The notes under the pieces were generated by a model that had not been told where the DNA came from, did not search any database, and saw only the letters and a list, made by a program, of their open reading frames with translations. 42,878 nucleotides of DNA. It comes from Janthinobacterium sp. Its GTDB lineage: Bacteria > Pseudomonadota > Gammaproteobacteria > Burkholderiales > Burkholderiaceae_D. The stretch is from positions 1 to 42,878 of the forward strand of contig JANXSQ010000213.1 of the NCBI GenBank assembly GCA_025356595.1. Direction: 5' to 3'. Of the stretch, positions 14,951 to 25,731 are shown piece after piece (the stretch's first letter is position 1; every line of letters starts with the position of its first letter). The position numbers were made by a program, and so were the translations under genes.

Positions 14951-17476
14951 ATGAAAAATACGCCCAAAACATTAACGTTGTCCGCCAAGACGCCACGCAC
15001 TGCGTCGGCACAACTGGCGGTGCCAAAAACGACTCTATCTTACTTCATCGACAATGCGCAAGCGGATATTACCCAGGCGCCCAGCACGGTGACGGTAGTG
15101 AAGAAGTCCCGTTCGCGCCTGCTCGCCGTGCCCGTGCCGGGCCAGGAGCCGGCGGCCGAGGCGCCGCAAGCGCCCGCCGAGGCCGCCGTCGAGGGCGCCG
15201 AAGCCGCCGCCGCGCCGGCCAAGAGCGTCACCGTCAAGCTGGCCGCCGCGCCGCGCAAGGCCACCGAAAGCGCCGCCACCGCGAAGATCGCCGTGACGGC
15301 CCGCTCGAAAGTGGTGCGCGCTAAGATGGAGCCGTCGGCCGTGGTCATCGTCACCGGCGCGCCGGCCGTCAGCCAGACCACCGACGCCGACGCGCTGGCC
15401 GCCATCGACACCTCGAACTACTTCCTGCCCACCGTCAAGGTGCCGGGCCGCCGCGGCCGCAAGCCGAGCGAGTTCACGCCGGAAAACGACGAAGTGGCGG
15501 CGCTCAACGCCGTCGAGCGCGCCGAACTGAAGGCCGTCTCGAAGGCGCGCGACCGCAAGGCCAAGGGTGGCGCGTCCGACGCCCACACCGGCGACGCCGA
15601 AGCGACCGCCGCCGACCTGGAGCGGCGCCGCCAGCAGATCAAGGGCTTGATCAACATGGGCAAGGAACGGGGCTTCCTGACCTACGCCGAGATCAATGAC
15701 CAATTGCCGGAAAACATCATCGATCCGGAGGCGATCGAAGGCATCATCGCCACCTTCAACGACATGGGCATCGCGGTCTACGAACGGGCCCCTGACGCGG
15801 AAAGTTTGTTGTTGACCGACAACGTCGCCACCGTCACCAGCGACGACGAAGTCGAGGCGGCCGCCGCCACGGCCCTGTCGACCGTCGATTCCGACTTCGG
15901 CCGCACCACCGATCCGGTGCGCATGTATATGCGCGAAATGGGCGCCGTGGCGCTGCTCACGCGCGAGGGCGAGATCGAAATCGCCAAGCGCATCGAGGGC
16001 GGCCTGAAGGACATGATCCAGGCCATCTCGGCCTGCCCGACGACGATCGCCGAGATCGTCGCGCTGTCGCAGAAGATCGCCCGCGACGAAATCAAGGTCG
16101 ATGAAGTCGTCGACGGCTTCGTCGACCTGAACGAATCGAGCAACGCGCCGGCCCCGGCCGCCGCGCCGGCCGCCCCCGCCGCCCCCGGCGAGGAAGAGGA
16201 GGAGGAAGAGGAAGAGGAAGACGGCGACGCCAACGGCGGCGCGGCCGGCTTCTCCAGCGAGCAACTGGCGCAACTGAAAAAGAACGCGCTGGAGAAATTC
16301 GCCACCATCTCTAGCCAGTTCGACAAGATGCGCAAGGCGCCCGACGGCTACAACTCCAAGCCCTACATCAAGGCCCAGGAGGCGATCTCCCAGGAACTGC
16401 TGGGCATCCGCTTCACCGCCAAGGTCGTCGAGAAGCTGTGCGACACCCTGCGCAGCCAGATGGACGAGGTGCGCCACATCGAGAAGGCCGTCATCGAACT
16501 GTGCGTCAACAAATGCGGCATGCCGCGGGCCCACTTCATCAAGGTCTTCCCGGGCAACGAGTGCGACCTCGACTGGGTCGACGGCGAAGTCGATTGCCGC
16601 TATCCCTACAGCGCCATCCTGGGACGCAACGTGCCGGCCGTCAAGGAGCTGCAAAAGAAGATGATCGACCTGCAGGCGCGCGTGGCGCTGCCGCTGGCCG
16701 ACCTGCGCAAGATCAACAAGCAGATGGCGGCCGGCGAAAAACGCGCCCGCCACGCGAAGCGCGAAATGACGGTCGCCAACTTGCGCCTGGTCATTTCGAT
16801 CGCCAAGAAATACATCAACCGCGGCCTGCAATTCCTTGACCTTATCCAGGAGGGCAACATCGGCCTGCTGAAGGCGGTCGACAAGTTCGAATACCGCCGC
16901 GGCTACAAGTTCTCGACCTACGCCACCTGGTGGATACGCCAGGCCATCACGCGCTCCATCGCCGACATGGCGCGCACCATCCGCGTGCCGGTGCACATGA
17001 TCGAGACGATCAACAAGATGAACCGCATCTCGCGCCAGATCATGCAGGAGACGGGCAGCGAGCCGGACCTGGCGACCCTGGCGATCAAGATGGAAATGCC
17101 GGAGAACAAGGTGCGCGAGATCATGAAGATCGCCAAGGAACCGATTTCGATGGAAACGCCGATGGGCGAGGACGGCGATTCGCAACTGGGCGACTTCATC
17201 GAGGACAACACCACCCTGGCGCCGCTGGACGCCGCCCTGCACGCCTCGATGCGCAACGTCATCAAGGAAGTGCTGGACTCGCTCACGCCGCGCGAGGCGA
17301 AGGTGCTGCGCATGCGCTACGGCGTGGAAATGTCGAACGACCACACGCTGGAGGAGGTCGGCAAGCAGTTCGACGTCACGCGCGAACGCATCCGCCAGAT
17401 CGAGGCGAAGGCGATGAGCAAGCTGCGCCAGCCTTCGCGCTCCGACAAGCTGAAGACTTTCCTGACGCAGAACTAA
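14951..17476 (+). CDS. rpoD: RNA polymerase primary sigma factor RpoD (sigma-70)
   Basis: An 841-residue protein. An N-terminal extension of about 220 residues, Ala/Lys-rich with an AT-hook-like GRRGRKP at 166-172, precedes region 1.1 (about 222-290). Region 1.2 follows at about 320-352. The non-conserved region has a run of Glu (414-423) and four Cys (518, 522, 538, 549). Region 2 (about 605-680) has the -10-binding [15 protein letters not shown]. Region 3 (about 690-765) and region 4 (about 778-838) follow, the latter with the -35 helix [14 protein letters not shown]. coli RpoD has 613 residues; the extra length is mostly the N-terminus and is known in other betaproteobacteria. The ATG at 14951 is chosen because GAGAG precedes it. 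It is transcribed alone and converges on a histidine kinase gene. Confidence 0.97.
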   Translation: MKNTPKTLTLSAKTPRTASAQLAVPKTTLSYFIDNAQADITQAPSTVTVVKKSRSRLLAVPVPGQEPAAEAPQAPAEAAVEGAEAAAAPAKSVTVKLAAAPRKATESAATAKIAVTARSKVVRAKMEPSAVVIVTGAPAVSQTTDADALAAIDTSNYFLPTVKVPGRRGRKPSEFTPENDEVAALNAVERAELKAVSKARDRKAKGGASDAHTGDAEATAADLERRRQQIKGLINMGKERGFLTYAEINDQLPENIIDPEAIEGIIATFNDMGIAVYERAPDAESLLLTDNVATVTSDDEVEAAAATALSTVDSDFGRTTDPVRMYMREMGAVALLTREGEIEIAKRIEGGLKDMIQAISACPTTIAEIVALSQKIARDEIKVDEVVDGFVDLNESSNAPAPAAAPAAPAAPGEEEEEEEEEEDGDANGGAAGFSSEQLAQLKKNALEKFATISSQFDKMRKAPDGYNSKPYIKAQEAISQELLGIRFTAKVVEKLCDTLRSQMDEVRHIEKAVIELCVNKCGMPRAHFIKVFPGNECDLDWVDGEVDCRYPYSAILGRNVPAVKELQKKMIDLQARVALPLADLRKINKQMAAGEKRARHAKREMTVANLRLVISIAKKYINRGLQFLDLIQEGNIGLLKAVDKFEYRRGYKFSTYATWWIRQAITRSIADMARTIRVPVHMIETINKMNRISRQIMQETGSEPDLATLAIKMEMPENKVREIMKIAKEPISMETPMGEDGDSQLGDFIEDNTTLAPLDAALHASMRNVIKEVLDSLTPREAKVLRMRYGVEMSNDHTLEEVGKQFDVTRERIRQIEAKAMSKLRQPSRSDKLKTFLTQN

Positions 17477-17491
17477 GCGCCGGGCTTAGCG

Positions 17492-17518
17492 GAACTAGCT
17501 GAACTAGATGAACTCGAC
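17492..17518. repeat. Three tandem 9-base repeats between rpoD and the histidine kinase
   Basis: GAACTAGCT, GAACTAGAT and GAACTCGAC follow each other without gaps. They span the kinase stop codon (17504-17506) and the short gap after rpoD. The repeat is degenerate and may have come from slippage. No function is evident. Confidence 0.5.
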
Positions 17519-19699
17519 GGGGGCGCCAACAGGCGGCCCCGTTTGCGTTGGCCGGTGCGGCGCGCTGAGCGGCATCAGGATGGACAGCGCCGTGCCGTTG
17601 CCGGCGCGGCTGTCGATGATCAATTCCCCGCCGAAGGCGGCGATGCGCTCGCGGATGCTCTTCAGGCCGAAGGAGGCGGCCTTGCCGTCGTCGCCCGGCA
17701 GCATGCCCACGCCGTTGTCGGCGATGACGACGGTGATGCCCTGCGCGTTCAGGTTCAGCGACACCTCGACGGCGCTGGCCTGGGCGTGGCGCAGGATGTT
17801 CGCCAGCGATTCCTGGATGACGCGGAAGATCGCCGCCGTCTGGCGGTTGTCCAGGCGCGTGTTGGCGCTGTCGTCGAGGATGATCAACTGGTAGCGGATC
17901 GGGCTGCGCCGCTCGAACTGCTTGAGCAGCCATTCGACGGCCGCGCACAGGCCCAGTTCCAGGGTGCTGGGATGCAGGTCGTTGATGATCGCGCGCACCG
18001 ACTTGATGGTCGCGTCGATGGTGTCGAGCACGCGCCCGACCTGCTGGTGCAGGCGCGGATGGCTGGCGCCGGTGCGCGCGTGCAGCATCGCCACGTCGAT
18101 CTTCAGGGCCATCAGGTTCTGCCCCAGGTCGTCGTGGATGTCGAGGGCGATGCGCTTGCGCTCCTCCTCCTTGATGGTTTGCTGGTGGTCCGACAGTTCG
18201 CGCAGTTGCAGCAGCGACAGGCGCAGCGCCTCCTCGTTGCGCTTGCGCTCGGTGATGTCGACGCTCATGGCGATCAGCATCAGCGGCTGGCCGGCGCCGT
18301 CGTAGAGGGGCTTCTTGAAACTCTGCACCTGGCGGTTTTCCTGCAACTGGGCGTTCCAGATCAGTTCCTCGTCGATCAGCAGGCGGCCGCTGGCGAAGGC
18401 GGCGCGGTCGTTGGCGAGGAAGCCGGCCATCTGTTCGGGCGGGAAATGGGCCGCCTCGCCCTGCGCGTCCAGCTCGGCCAGGGTGACGCCCCATTGCTGC
18501 TCGCAGGCCTCGTTCATCAGCACGATGTGCGAATCGGCGTCCTTCAGGAACAGCGCCAGCGGCATCATGGAAATGATTTCCTGCAGCCGCTGTTCGCTGT
18601 GCGCCAGCGCCTGCTGGGCCGCCTTGCGCACTTCGATCTCGGCGCGCAGCAGCGCGTTGCTGTCCTCCAGTTCGGCCGTGCGCAGGCTGATGCGCCGCTC
18701 CAGTTCGGCGTGGGCGATGGTCAGGGCGCGCTCGGCCAGCTTGCGCTCGGTGATGTCGGTCATCATCACCAGCGCGCCGCTGACGCAGCCGTGTTCGTCG
18801 TGCAGCAGGCGCCCGCCCACCATCGCCCAGGCGACGCTGCCGTCCATGCGGCGGTATTCCAGGTCGCGCACGCTGACGTCCTCGTTGCGGCTGATCGGGC
18901 AGCAGCGCCGCAGCGCCGCCTCGGGCATGAAGTCGCTGACATGGTGGCCGAGCAGCTCGGGCAGGGTGCAGGCCAGCATGGCCGTCATGCGCTGGTTGGC
19001 GAAGACGATGCGCTGGCCGGTGTCGGTCAGCCAGATGCCCTCCTGGGCCGTCTCGACGATCTGCCGGTAACGCGTCTCGTTGCCCTGCAGCCGGGTGTAG
19101 GCGGCCTGGCGCGACACGGTCAGGCGGCGTATGCGCAGCAGGATGTAGCTGATCAGCGCCGCCATGGTCAGCAGCAGCACGGCCAGGCTGTTGCGGGCGC
19201 GCCGGTTCTGCGCCGCCTCGGCGCGTTTCACCAGGGCCAGCTCGGCGCGCTCGGCGCCGACCACGGCGTCGATGTTGCTGCTGCCCTGGGACAGGAAGGC
19301 GTCGCTGAGAGCGTGCTCGGCGCCGCTGTCGGCGGACTGGACGGCCAGTTGGGCGGCCAGCAGGGCGCGCAGGGCCTGCAGGCGCGGGTCCGTCTGCGTT
19401 CCGCCGCGCGGTCCGCCCTGCGCCAGGCGCTGGGCGAGCGCGCCCAGGGCGGCGTCGCGGCGGCGCAGGTTGGCGGCGGCCGGATAGCGGAAGAAGTGTT
19501 GTTGTTCGCCCTGCGCCCGGTACAGTTCGGCCCGCGTCTGTTCCAGCCAGGCCAGGCGTTCGTAGGCCGTGTCCGCTTGCGCGCTGGTGGCGCGCGCCAG
19601 CGCCATTTCGCGGCAGGTGACGGCGCCCAGGGCGCTCAGCAGCAGCAACACGGCGCCGACGCCGGCCAGGCTCAGGGTTTCAATCGACCATTTGCGCAT
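17504..19699 (-). CDS. Membrane sensor histidine kinase (NarL-partner type) with two PAS domains
   Basis: A 731-residue protein. Transmembrane helices lie at about 9-28 and 172-188, flanking a helical periplasmic domain of CHASE3 type. PAS 1 (about 208-318) and PAS 2 (about 370-485) each end with a DITERK motif and are joined by a coiled coil (about 318-365). The HisKA_3 dimerisation domain carries the phospho-acceptor in LDIHDDLGQ (His522). The ATPase domain has an N box (Asn634), DNGVGM (661-666) and SFGLKSIRERI. Such kinases phosphorylate LuxR/NarL-type response regulators. No response regulator lies next to it, so it is an orphan here. A promoter is predicted at 19761-19788, and AGAGGAAC precedes the ATG. 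The signal is unknown. Confidence 0.92.
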   Translation of the reverse strand: MRKWSIETLSLAGVGAVLLLLSALGAVTCREMALARATSAQADTAYERLAWLEQTRAELYRAQGEQQHFFRYPAAANLRRRDAALGALAQRLAQGGPRGGTQTDPRLQALRALLAAQLAVQSADSGAEHALSDAFLSQGSSNIDAVVGAERAELALVKRAEAAQNRRARNSLAVLLLTMAALISYILLRIRRLTVSRQAAYTRLQGNETRYRQIVETAQEGIWLTDTGQRIVFANQRMTAMLACTLPELLGHHVSDFMPEAALRRCCPISRNEDVSVRDLEYRRMDGSVAWAMVGGRLLHDEHGCVSGALVMMTDITERKLAERALTIAHAELERRISLRTAELEDSNALLRAEIEVRKAAQQALAHSEQRLQEIISMMPLALFLKDADSHIVLMNEACEQQWGVTLAELDAQGEAAHFPPEQMAGFLANDRAAFASGRLLIDEELIWNAQLQENRQVQSFKKPLYDGAGQPLMLIAMSVDITERKRNEEALRLSLLQLRELSDHQQTIKEEERKRIALDIHDDLGQNLMALKIDVAMLHARTGASHPRLHQQVGRVLDTIDATIKSVRAIINDLHPSTLELGLCAAVEWLLKQFERRSPIRYQLIILDDSANTRLDNRQTAAIFRVIQESLANILRHAQASAVEVSLNLNAQGITVVIADNGVGMLPGDDGKAASFGLKSIRERIAAFGGELIIDSRAGNGTALSILMPLSAPHRPTQTGPPVGAPVEFI

Positions 19700-19760
19700 C
19701 TGCTAGTTCCTCTGGCGAAGCCGGATGGGACGGCGGCCGCGCCACCCGGCGAAAGCGGCT

Positions 19761-19788
19761 ATTGTAATGCGAGTCTTGCTAGATACAA
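19761..19788 (-). promoter_or_regulatory. Predicted sigma-70 promoter of the histidine kinase gene
   Basis: On the minus strand TTGTAT (19788-19783) and TACAAT (19766-19761) are spaced by 16 bases, about 62 bases upstream of the kinase ATG. Confidence 0.55.
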
Positions 19789-19818
19789 TATCTTTTTGAT
19801 TAATGTTGCCTGTCTCTG

Positions 19819-19846
19819 GCCTCCCCCGCAGCGGGGCGGGGGAGGC
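19819..19846 (-). terminator. GC-rich hairpin just after ppc
   Basis: A 10-bp stem (19819-19828 with 19837-19846) with an 8-base loop lies seven bases after the ppc stop. No T run follows on the minus strand, so it may slow or protect rather than fully terminate. Confidence 0.5.
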
Positions 19847-19853
19847 GGGGCGC

Positions 19854-22667
19854 CTAGCCGGTGTTGCGCAAGCCGGCCGCGACGCCGTTGATCGACAGGT
19901 GGATGCCGCGGTGGACCCGCTCGTCGACCTGGCCCGGCTGCTTCGACAAGGCGCGGTGGCGCTTGATCAGCTCGACCTGCAGGTGGTTCAGCGGGTCGAG
20001 GTAGGCGAAGCGGTTCATGATCGAGCGGGCCAGCAGGGGATTGCCGGCCAGGCGCTCGCTGTTGCCGGTGATCAGGGCCAGGCAGGACAGGGTCAGCTCA
20101 TGCTCCTCGCTGATGCGCTTGAAGATGCGTTCGCGCAGGGCCGCGTCGGGCACCAGCTCGGCGTAGCGCGAGGCGATCGCCAGGTCGGTCTTGGCCAGCA
20201 CCATGTCCATGTTCGACAGCAGCGTGGCGAAGAAGGGCCAGGCCTGGTGCATGGCGCGCAGCGCGGCCAGCTTGTCCTCGCGCGGCGCGCCGCCGGCCGC
20301 GTCCAGCCAGGCGCCGACGGCGCTGCCGAAGCCGAACCAGCCCGGCAGCAGCAAACGGCACTGGCCCCAGGAGAAGCCCCAGGGAATCGCCCGCAAGTCC
20401 TCGATGCGCTGGTTGGCCTTGCGCGAGGCGGGCCGCGAACCGAGGTTGAGCTCGGCGATCTCGGCGATCGGCGTGGCGGCGAAGAAGTAGTCGGTGAAGC
20501 CGGGCGTGTCGTAGACCAGCTCGCGGTAAGCCTTGTAGGCGCGCGCCGAGAGTTCGCCCATCACGCTTTCGAAGCCGGCCAGTTGCGCCGTCTGCGCCGG
20601 CGCCGAGGCCTGCGGCGTCAGGCTGGCCTCGAGCGTGGCCGCCACCAGCAGTTCCAGGTTGCGCCGGCCGATGTCGGCGTTGGAGAATTTCGAGGCGATG
20701 ATCTCGCCCTGTTCGGTCAGGCGGATCTGCCCGTTGACCGTGCCCGGCGGCTGCGCCAGGATGGCTTCGTAGCTGGGGCCGCCGCCGCGGCCGACGGTGC
20801 CGCCGCGGCCGTGGAACAGGCGCAGCTTGACGCCGGCGGCGGCGAACACCGTCACCAGGTGCGTCTCGGCCTTGTACAGTTCCCAGTTCGAGGTCAGGAA
20901 GCCGCCGTCCTTGTTGGAGTCGGAATAGCCGAGCATGACCTCCTGCAACTGCCCCTGCCCGGCGATCAGCCGGCGCATCAGCGGCAGGGCCATGACGCGG
21001 CCCATGATCTCGGCGGCGCACTGCAGGTCGGGGATGGTTTCGAACAGCGGGATCACCATCAGGTCCAGCGCGTCGCCGCGCAGCAGGCCGGTTTCCTTCT
21101 GCAGCAGCAGCACCTCGAGCAGGTCGGACACGGTCTCGGTGTGCGAGATGATGTAGTTGCGGATGGCGCGCGCGCCGTAGCGCTGGCGGATCTCGCGCGC
21201 CGCGCGCAGGATGCCCAGTTCGGACTCGGTTTCCGCCGAGTAGTTGATGTAGGGCGAGTAGAGCAGGCGCGGCTGGGCCAGTTCGGCCAGCAGCAGGCTT
21301 TCCTTGTCCGCCTCGGAGAGGGCGGCGTAGTCGCTCTCCACGCCGCCCTCGGCGAACAGCTCGGCCAGCACGCGCTGGTGCACGTCCGAGGTCTGGCGCA
21401 TGTCGAGCGAGGCGAGGTGGAAGCCGAAGATGTCGGCGGCCCGCTTCAGGGTCGCCAGGCGCGGCTTGACCAGCGCGCCGCCGTGGTGGCCTTGCAGGGA
21501 GTCGACCAGCACCGCCAGGTCGGCGCCGAAGGCCCCCGCGTCGGCGTAGGGCGCGGCCGGGCCGACCTCCTTGCGCAGGATGTTGGTGGCGCCCAAGGCG
21601 CGCGCCGTCGCCGCCAGGCGCGCGTAGATGCCGATCAGGGCGCGCCGGTAGGGCTCGTCGCTGCGGTGCGCCGAGGTGTCGGGCGAATGGTCGGCCAGCG
21701 CCTGCAGGGCCGGGCTGACGCCCACCATCAGCGTCGAGATCGACAGTTCGGCGCCCAGCGCGTGGGTCTCGTCGAGGTAGAAATCGAGGATGGTGGTGGC
21801 GTGGCGCTCCAGGGCGTGGCGCATGGTGCCGGCGTCGACGTTCGGGTTGCCGTCGCGGTCGCCGCCGATCCAGCTGCCCATCTGCACGTAGGGCGCGGCG
21901 GCCGGCTGCGCCGCCTCCCGCGGGTAGTGGCTGGCGATGTCGGCCTCGATGTCGTCGTACAGGCCGGGCAGCTCGCGCAGGAAGGTGATGCGGTAGTAGG
22001 AGAGGGCGTTTTCGATCTCGTCGGCCACCGTCAGCTTCGAGTAGCGCAGCATGCGCGTCTGCCACAGCGTGGCGACGCGGGCGTGCAGCAACTGCATATT
22101 GGCCGTGCGCTCCTTGGGCGTCAGCGGCAGGTCGCGCTCGGCCAGCAGGCGGGCGATGTCGTGTTCGGCGTCGAGGATGCTCTTGCGCTGCACCTCGGTC
22201 GGATGGGCCGTCAGGACCGGCGCGATGAGGGCCTCGCGGAAGAAGGTGGCGACGGTGGCGCCGGCCACGCCGGCCCGTTTCAGCTTGTCCAGCGCGAAGC
22301 CGACGCTGCCCTGCTGCGGCGCCGAGCCGGCCAGCAGATGGGCGCGGCGGCGGCGGATGTGGTGCTGGTCCTCGGCGATGTTGGCCAGGTGGGAGAAATA
22401 GGAGAAGGCGCGCACCACCGAGATGGTTTGCTCGCGGCTGAGCTGTTTCAGCATGCCGTCGAGCTCCTCGGCGGCGCTGCTGTCGGCTTCGCGGCGGAAG
22501 CGCACCGAGGTCTGGCGTATCGTTTCGACGACGGCGAACACGGCCTCGCCCTCCTGGTCGCGCAGCACCTCGCCGAGCAGGCGGCCGAGCAGGCGGATGT
22601 CCTCCTTCAGGGGCGCGTCCTTGTCGGCGCCGGCGTGTACCTCTGTGACAGTAGCTTCTTTAACCAT
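19854..22667 (-). CDS. ppc: Phosphoenolpyruvate carboxylase
   Basis: A 937-residue enzyme that carboxylates phosphoenolpyruvate with bicarbonate to oxaloacetate, refilling the TCA cycle. Catalytic motifs are intact: [13 protein letters not shown] with His155, [10 protein letters not shown] near 268-277, [10 protein letters not shown] at 580-589 and [14 protein letters not shown] at 618-631. The C-terminus ends in RNTG, the family's QNTG-type tail that contacts the active and allosteric sites. The ATG at 22667 is preferred to one 12 codons upstream because [10 protein letters not shown] begins the family-like part. It is divergent from hemC, with 149 bases between starts; no convincing promoter pair could be assigned to either gene. 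The ppc-hem arrangement is common in betaproteobacteria. Confidence 0.97.
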   Translation of the reverse strand: MVKEATVTEVHAGADKDAPLKEDIRLLGRLLGEVLRDQEGEAVFAVVETIRQTSVRFRREADSSAAEELDGMLKQLSREQTISVVRAFSYFSHLANIAEDQHHIRRRRAHLLAGSAPQQGSVGFALDKLKRAGVAGATVATFFREALIAPVLTAHPTEVQRKSILDAEHDIARLLAERDLPLTPKERTANMQLLHARVATLWQTRMLRYSKLTVADEIENALSYYRITFLRELPGLYDDIEADIASHYPREAAQPAAAPYVQMGSWIGGDRDGNPNVDAGTMRHALERHATTILDFYLDETHALGAELSISTLMVGVSPALQALADHSPDTSAHRSDEPYRRALIGIYARLAATARALGATNILRKEVGPAAPYADAGAFGADLAVLVDSLQGHHGGALVKPRLATLKRAADIFGFHLASLDMRQTSDVHQRVLAELFAEGGVESDYAALSEADKESLLLAELAQPRLLYSPYINYSAETESELGILRAAREIRQRYGARAIRNYIISHTETVSDLLEVLLLQKETGLLRGDALDLMVIPLFETIPDLQCAAEIMGRVMALPLMRRLIAGQGQLQEVMLGYSDSNKDGGFLTSNWELYKAETHLVTVFAAAGVKLRLFHGRGGTVGRGGGPSYEAILAQPPGTVNGQIRLTEQGEIIASKFSNADIGRRNLELLVAATLEASLTPQASAPAQTAQLAGFESVMGELSARAYKAYRELVYDTPGFTDYFFAATPIAEIAELNLGSRPASRKANQRIEDLRAIPWGFSWGQCRLLLPGWFGFGSAVGAWLDAAGGAPREDKLAALRAMHQAWPFFATLLSNMDMVLAKTDLAIASRYAELVPDAALRERIFKRISEEHELTLSCLALITGNSERLAGNPLLARSIMNRFAYLDPLNHLQVELIKRHRALSKQPGQVDERVHRGIHLSINGVAAGLRNTG

Positions 22668-22816
22668 GTGATAGGACCAAATAAGGTGTATGAGTGGGGG
22701 CAAAAGGCTTATGGCCGCGGTCTGCGCGGGAGGCGCATGATAAAATTTGTGATCTTAAACATGTGCAATTAACTGGTGCCCGCCGGTTAGGGCGCACGAC
22801 AGCGAAAGAACTCGTT

Positions 22817-23794
22817 TTGAAAGCATCCGAATTGACACTGAATATTCCATCCAGACTGGTCATCGCGTCGCGTGAGAGCCGGCTCGCCATGTGGCAGGCC
22901 GAGCATGTGCGCGCGCGCTTGTCTTTATTATATCCGCAGTGCAGCGTCGAGATTCTCGGCATGACCACCCGCGGCGACCAGATCCTCGACCGCGCCCTCT
23001 CCAAGGTGGGCGGCAAGGGCCTGTTCGTCAAGGAACTCGAGGTGGCGATGGCCGAGGGCCGCGCCGACCTGGCCGTGCATTCGCTGAAGGACGTGCCGAT
23101 GGACCTGCCGGCCGGCTTCAGCCTGGCCGCCATCCTCGAGCGCGAGGACCCGCGCGACGCCTTCGTCTCGAACGACTACGCCAGCCTGGCCGAGCTGCCC
23201 GACGGCAGCGTGGTCGGCACCAGCAGCCTGCGCCGCCAGTCGCTCATCGCGGCGCGCTATCCGCGCCTGGTGATCAAGCCGCTGCGCGGCAACCTCGACA
23301 CGCGCCTGGGCAAGCTCGACCGCGGCGAATACGCGGCCATCATCCTGGCCGCCGCCGGCCTGAAGCGGCTCGGCCTGCCGCAGCGCATCCGCGCCCTGCT
23401 CGATCCCGAGACCAGCCTGCCGGCCGCCGGCCAGGGCGCGATGGCGATCGAGATCGCCGAGCGGGCCGACGGCGTCGACCTGTTGCGCCTGCTGGCGCCG
23501 CTCAACCACGCGGCCAGCGCGCAAGCCGTGGCCGCCGAGCGCAAGGTCTCGAAGGTCTTCGGCGGCAGTTGCCAGATCCCTCTGGCGGCCTTCGCCACCG
23601 TCGACGGCGCGACGATGCGCCTGCGCGCCATGGTCGCCACGCCGGACGGCGCGCGCGTCGCCAGCGCCGACCTGAGCGGCGCCGCCGACGCGCCCGAGCA
23701 ATTGGGCGAGCAGGTGGCCGAATTGCTGCGCCGCCAGGACGCGGCCGGCATCCTCGCCTCCTGCGCCGTCGAGCCGGACGCGCCGCATGCCTGA
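22817..23794 (+). CDS. hemC: Porphobilinogen deaminase (hydroxymethylbilane synthase)
   Basis: A 325-residue enzyme that joins four porphobilinogens into hydroxymethylbilane. The dipyrromethane cofactor attaches to Cys252 in FGGSCQIPL. Other landmarks are [16 protein letters not shown] at the N-terminus, [31 protein letters not shown] and GTSSLRRQ. The start is a TTG at 22817: it gives the normal N-terminus, and no ATG or GTG lies between it and the conserved IASRES. A longer frame from 22694 has no conservation. The stop overlaps the hemD start by 8 bases, so translation is coupled. It is the first gene of hemCDXY. Confidence 0.93.
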   Translation: MKASELTLNIPSRLVIASRESRLAMWQAEHVRARLSLLYPQCSVEILGMTTRGDQILDRALSKVGGKGLFVKELEVAMAEGRADLAVHSLKDVPMDLPAGFSLAAILEREDPRDAFVSNDYASLAELPDGSVVGTSSLRRQSLIAARYPRLVIKPLRGNLDTRLGKLDRGEYAAIILAAAGLKRLGLPQRIRALLDPETSLPAAGQGAMAIEIAERADGVDLLRLLAPLNHAASAQAVAAERKVSKVFGGSCQIPLAAFATVDGATMRLRAMVATPDGARVASADLSGAADAPEQLGEQVAELLRRQDAAGILASCAVEPDAPHA

Positions 23795-24602
23795 CACCGT
23801 GGTGATCACGCGGCCGCTGGCGCAAGCCGGGCCGCTGGCCGCGCGCGTGGCCGCCCTGGGCCGCCCGGTGCAACTGCTGCCGCTGCTGGAAATCCACCCG
23901 CTGGCCGACAGCGCCGCGCTGGCGCAGGCCATGCGCGAACTGGCCGACTACGCGATGGTGGCCTTCGTCTCGCCGAACGCGATCGACGCCGCCTTCGCGC
24001 ACATCGCGGCTTGGCCGGCCGGCGTCACCCTGGCCGTGCTGGGCGAGGGCAGCCGCGCGGCGCTGGCCGCGCACGGCGTCACGCCGGCCTGCGCCGACAT
24101 CGTCAGTCCGGCGGACGCGGCGCACAGCGATTCCGAACACCTGCTGCAGACGCTCGACCTGGAGCGCCTGCGCGGGCGCCGCGTGCTGATCGTGCGCGGC
24201 GAAAGCGGCCGCGAGCTGATCGGCGACGGCCTGCGCCGCGCCGGCGTCGAGGTCAGCGTCGTGGCCGCCTACCGGCGCGCGGTGCCGCCGCTGACGGCGG
24301 CGTTGGCCGCCACCCTGCGCCGCCTGCTGGCGCAGGAGAACGACTGGATCATCACCAGCTCGGAGGCGCTGCGCGGCTTGCTGGCCCTGCTGGCGCAATT
24401 GCAGGAAGGCGAGGCGGGCGCGCAAATAGCAAGCGATACCGATGCCGGGCCGCAGAGTGCTGTTGTAAAAATGCAACAGCAACATTTAATCGTCCCCCAC
24501 GCCCGCATCGCCCAAACGGCCGGCGCGCTGGGATTTACCCGGATCACGCTGACAGGTTCAGGCGACGAACGGGTGCTAGCCGCGTTACAATCACGACCAT
24601 GA
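23787..24602 (+). CDS. hemD: Uroporphyrinogen-III synthase
   Basis: A 271-residue protein that closes and inverts ring D of hydroxymethylbilane to give uroporphyrinogen III. The family is weakly conserved, but [17 protein letters not shown] at the N-terminus, [33 protein letters not shown] with VVAAYRRA, and [13 protein letters not shown] are the usual landmarks. A segment near residues 205-230 ([19 protein letters not shown]) is less typical and may be a loop insertion. It overlaps hemC by 8 bases and hemX by 4 (ATGA). Assignment rests on both sequence and operon position. Confidence 0.92.
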   Translation: MPDTVVITRPLAQAGPLAARVAALGRPVQLLPLLEIHPLADSAALAQAMRELADYAMVAFVSPNAIDAAFAHIAAWPAGVTLAVLGEGSRAALAAHGVTPACADIVSPADAAHSDSEHLLQTLDLERLRGRRVLIVRGESGRELIGDGLRRAGVEVSVVAAYRRAVPPLTAALAATLRRLLAQENDWIITSSEALRGLLALLAQLQEGEAGAQIASDTDAGPQSAVVKMQQQHLIVPHARIAQTAGALGFTRITLTGSGDERVLAALQSRP

Positions 24603-25726
24603 ATGAATTGCCTACCCTACCAGAACCGAGCGCGGCCCCCGGCGGCGCCATGAATCCCCCCGCCGCGGCGGCCGAGACGCGCAAGCCGGCGCTGGCCGAC
24701 GCGCTGCAAAGACCGCTGACGATCGCCGTCATCACGCTGGCGATCCTGCTGGCGGCGCAGACCTGGTCGACCCACAACCAGGTGCGCGGCCTGCGCGAGG
24801 ACGTCGCGCGGCGCCTGCAGAAGGGCGACGCCAGCAACGCCGACACCGGCACCCTGGCGCGCGCCGTGCAGGAGACCAACAAGGAATTGCAGGCCAAGGT
24901 CGGCGTGCTGGAGAACCGCCAGACCGAGGCGCAAAGCCAGCAACTGGCGCTCGAGCAACTCTACAACGATCTGTCGAAGAACCGCGACGAGTGGGCCCTG
25001 GCCGAAATCGAGCAGGTGCTGTCGACGGCCAGCCAGCAGCTGCAACTGGCCGGCAACGTGCCGGGCGCGCTGATCGCGCTGCAGAACGCCGACCGCAGCC
25101 TGTCGCGCTCCGACAAGCCGCAGTTCATCACCATCCGCCGCGCCATCGCCAAGGACACGGAAAAGCTGAAATCGCTGCCCAGCGTCGATTCGGTCGGCGT
25201 CGCGCTGCGCCTGGACGCCGTCATCGCCCTGATCGACGCGCTGCCCATGCTGGCCGACGAAAAGCCGGCGCTGCCGGCGCCCAAGCCGGGCAAGGCCAGG
25301 GCGCCCGCCAAGCCGGGCGCCGCCGCGCCCGCGCCGACCAGCCCGTGGCTGCTCAAATTGCAGGAGGTGTGGAGCAGCTGGAGCAGCGAAATGTGGGTCG
25401 ACGTGCGCCAGTTGATCCGCGTGCGCAGCGTCGACACGCCGGACGCCCTGATGCTCTCGCCGACGCAGGCGTATTTCCTGCGCGAAAACGTCAAGCTGCG
25501 CCTGCTCAACGCCCGTCTGGCGCTGCTCTCGCGCAACGAGGCGGCCTTCCGCAGCGACTTGATCCTCGCCCAGGAGGCGCTGCTCAAGTATTTCGACGTT
25601 CGCGCCAAGCCCACCCAGACCGCGCAAACCCTGTTGCGCCAGGTACAGGCAAGCAATCTCGCCATTGAGATGCCGACCCTGTCCGACAGCCTGAACGCGG
25701 TCCGCAACTACAAAGCGAAGCCCTAA
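24599..25726 (+). CDS. hemX: HemX, membrane protein of the heme operon
   Basis: A 375-residue protein. A short Pro/Ala-rich cytoplasmic part is followed by one transmembrane helix (about 37-55, LTIAVITLAILLAAQTW), a coiled coil (about 60-125) and a helical periplasmic domain with DEWALAEIEQVLSTASQQLQ and LRLLNARLALLSRNEAAF. This matches HemX, often fused to HemD in Burkholderiales; here it is separate, with an ATGA overlap. It is not a methyltransferase despite an old annotation; its exact role in heme synthesis is unresolved. An Ala/Pro/Lys-rich insert lies near 220-245. The ATG at 24599 is chosen for the overlap and the family-like length. Confidence 0.9.
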   Translation: MNELPTLPEPSAAPGGAMNPPAAAAETRKPALADALQRPLTIAVITLAILLAAQTWSTHNQVRGLREDVARRLQKGDASNADTGTLARAVQETNKELQAKVGVLENRQTEAQSQQLALEQLYNDLSKNRDEWALAEIEQVLSTASQQLQLAGNVPGALIALQNADRSLSRSDKPQFITIRRAIAKDTEKLKSLPSVDSVGVALRLDAVIALIDALPMLADEKPALPAPKPGKARAPAKPGAAAPAPTSPWLLKLQEVWSSWSSEMWVDVRQLIRVRSVDTPDALMLSPTQAYFLRENVKLRLLNARLALLSRNEAAFRSDLILAQEALLKYFDVRAKPTQTAQTLLRQVQASNLAIEMPTLSDSLNAVRNYKAKP

Positions 25727-25731
25727 GCCCC

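Noticed and set aside
15035..17344. A 769-codon open frame opposite rpoD
   Set aside because: rpoD is certain from its motifs; the antisense frame is a His/Asp/Val-rich mirror with no domain.
19803..22772. A 989-codon open frame on the plus strand opposite ppc
   Set aside because: It is an antisense shadow caused by high GC content; ppc on the other strand has all catalytic motifs, and the antisense product is low-complexity with no domain.
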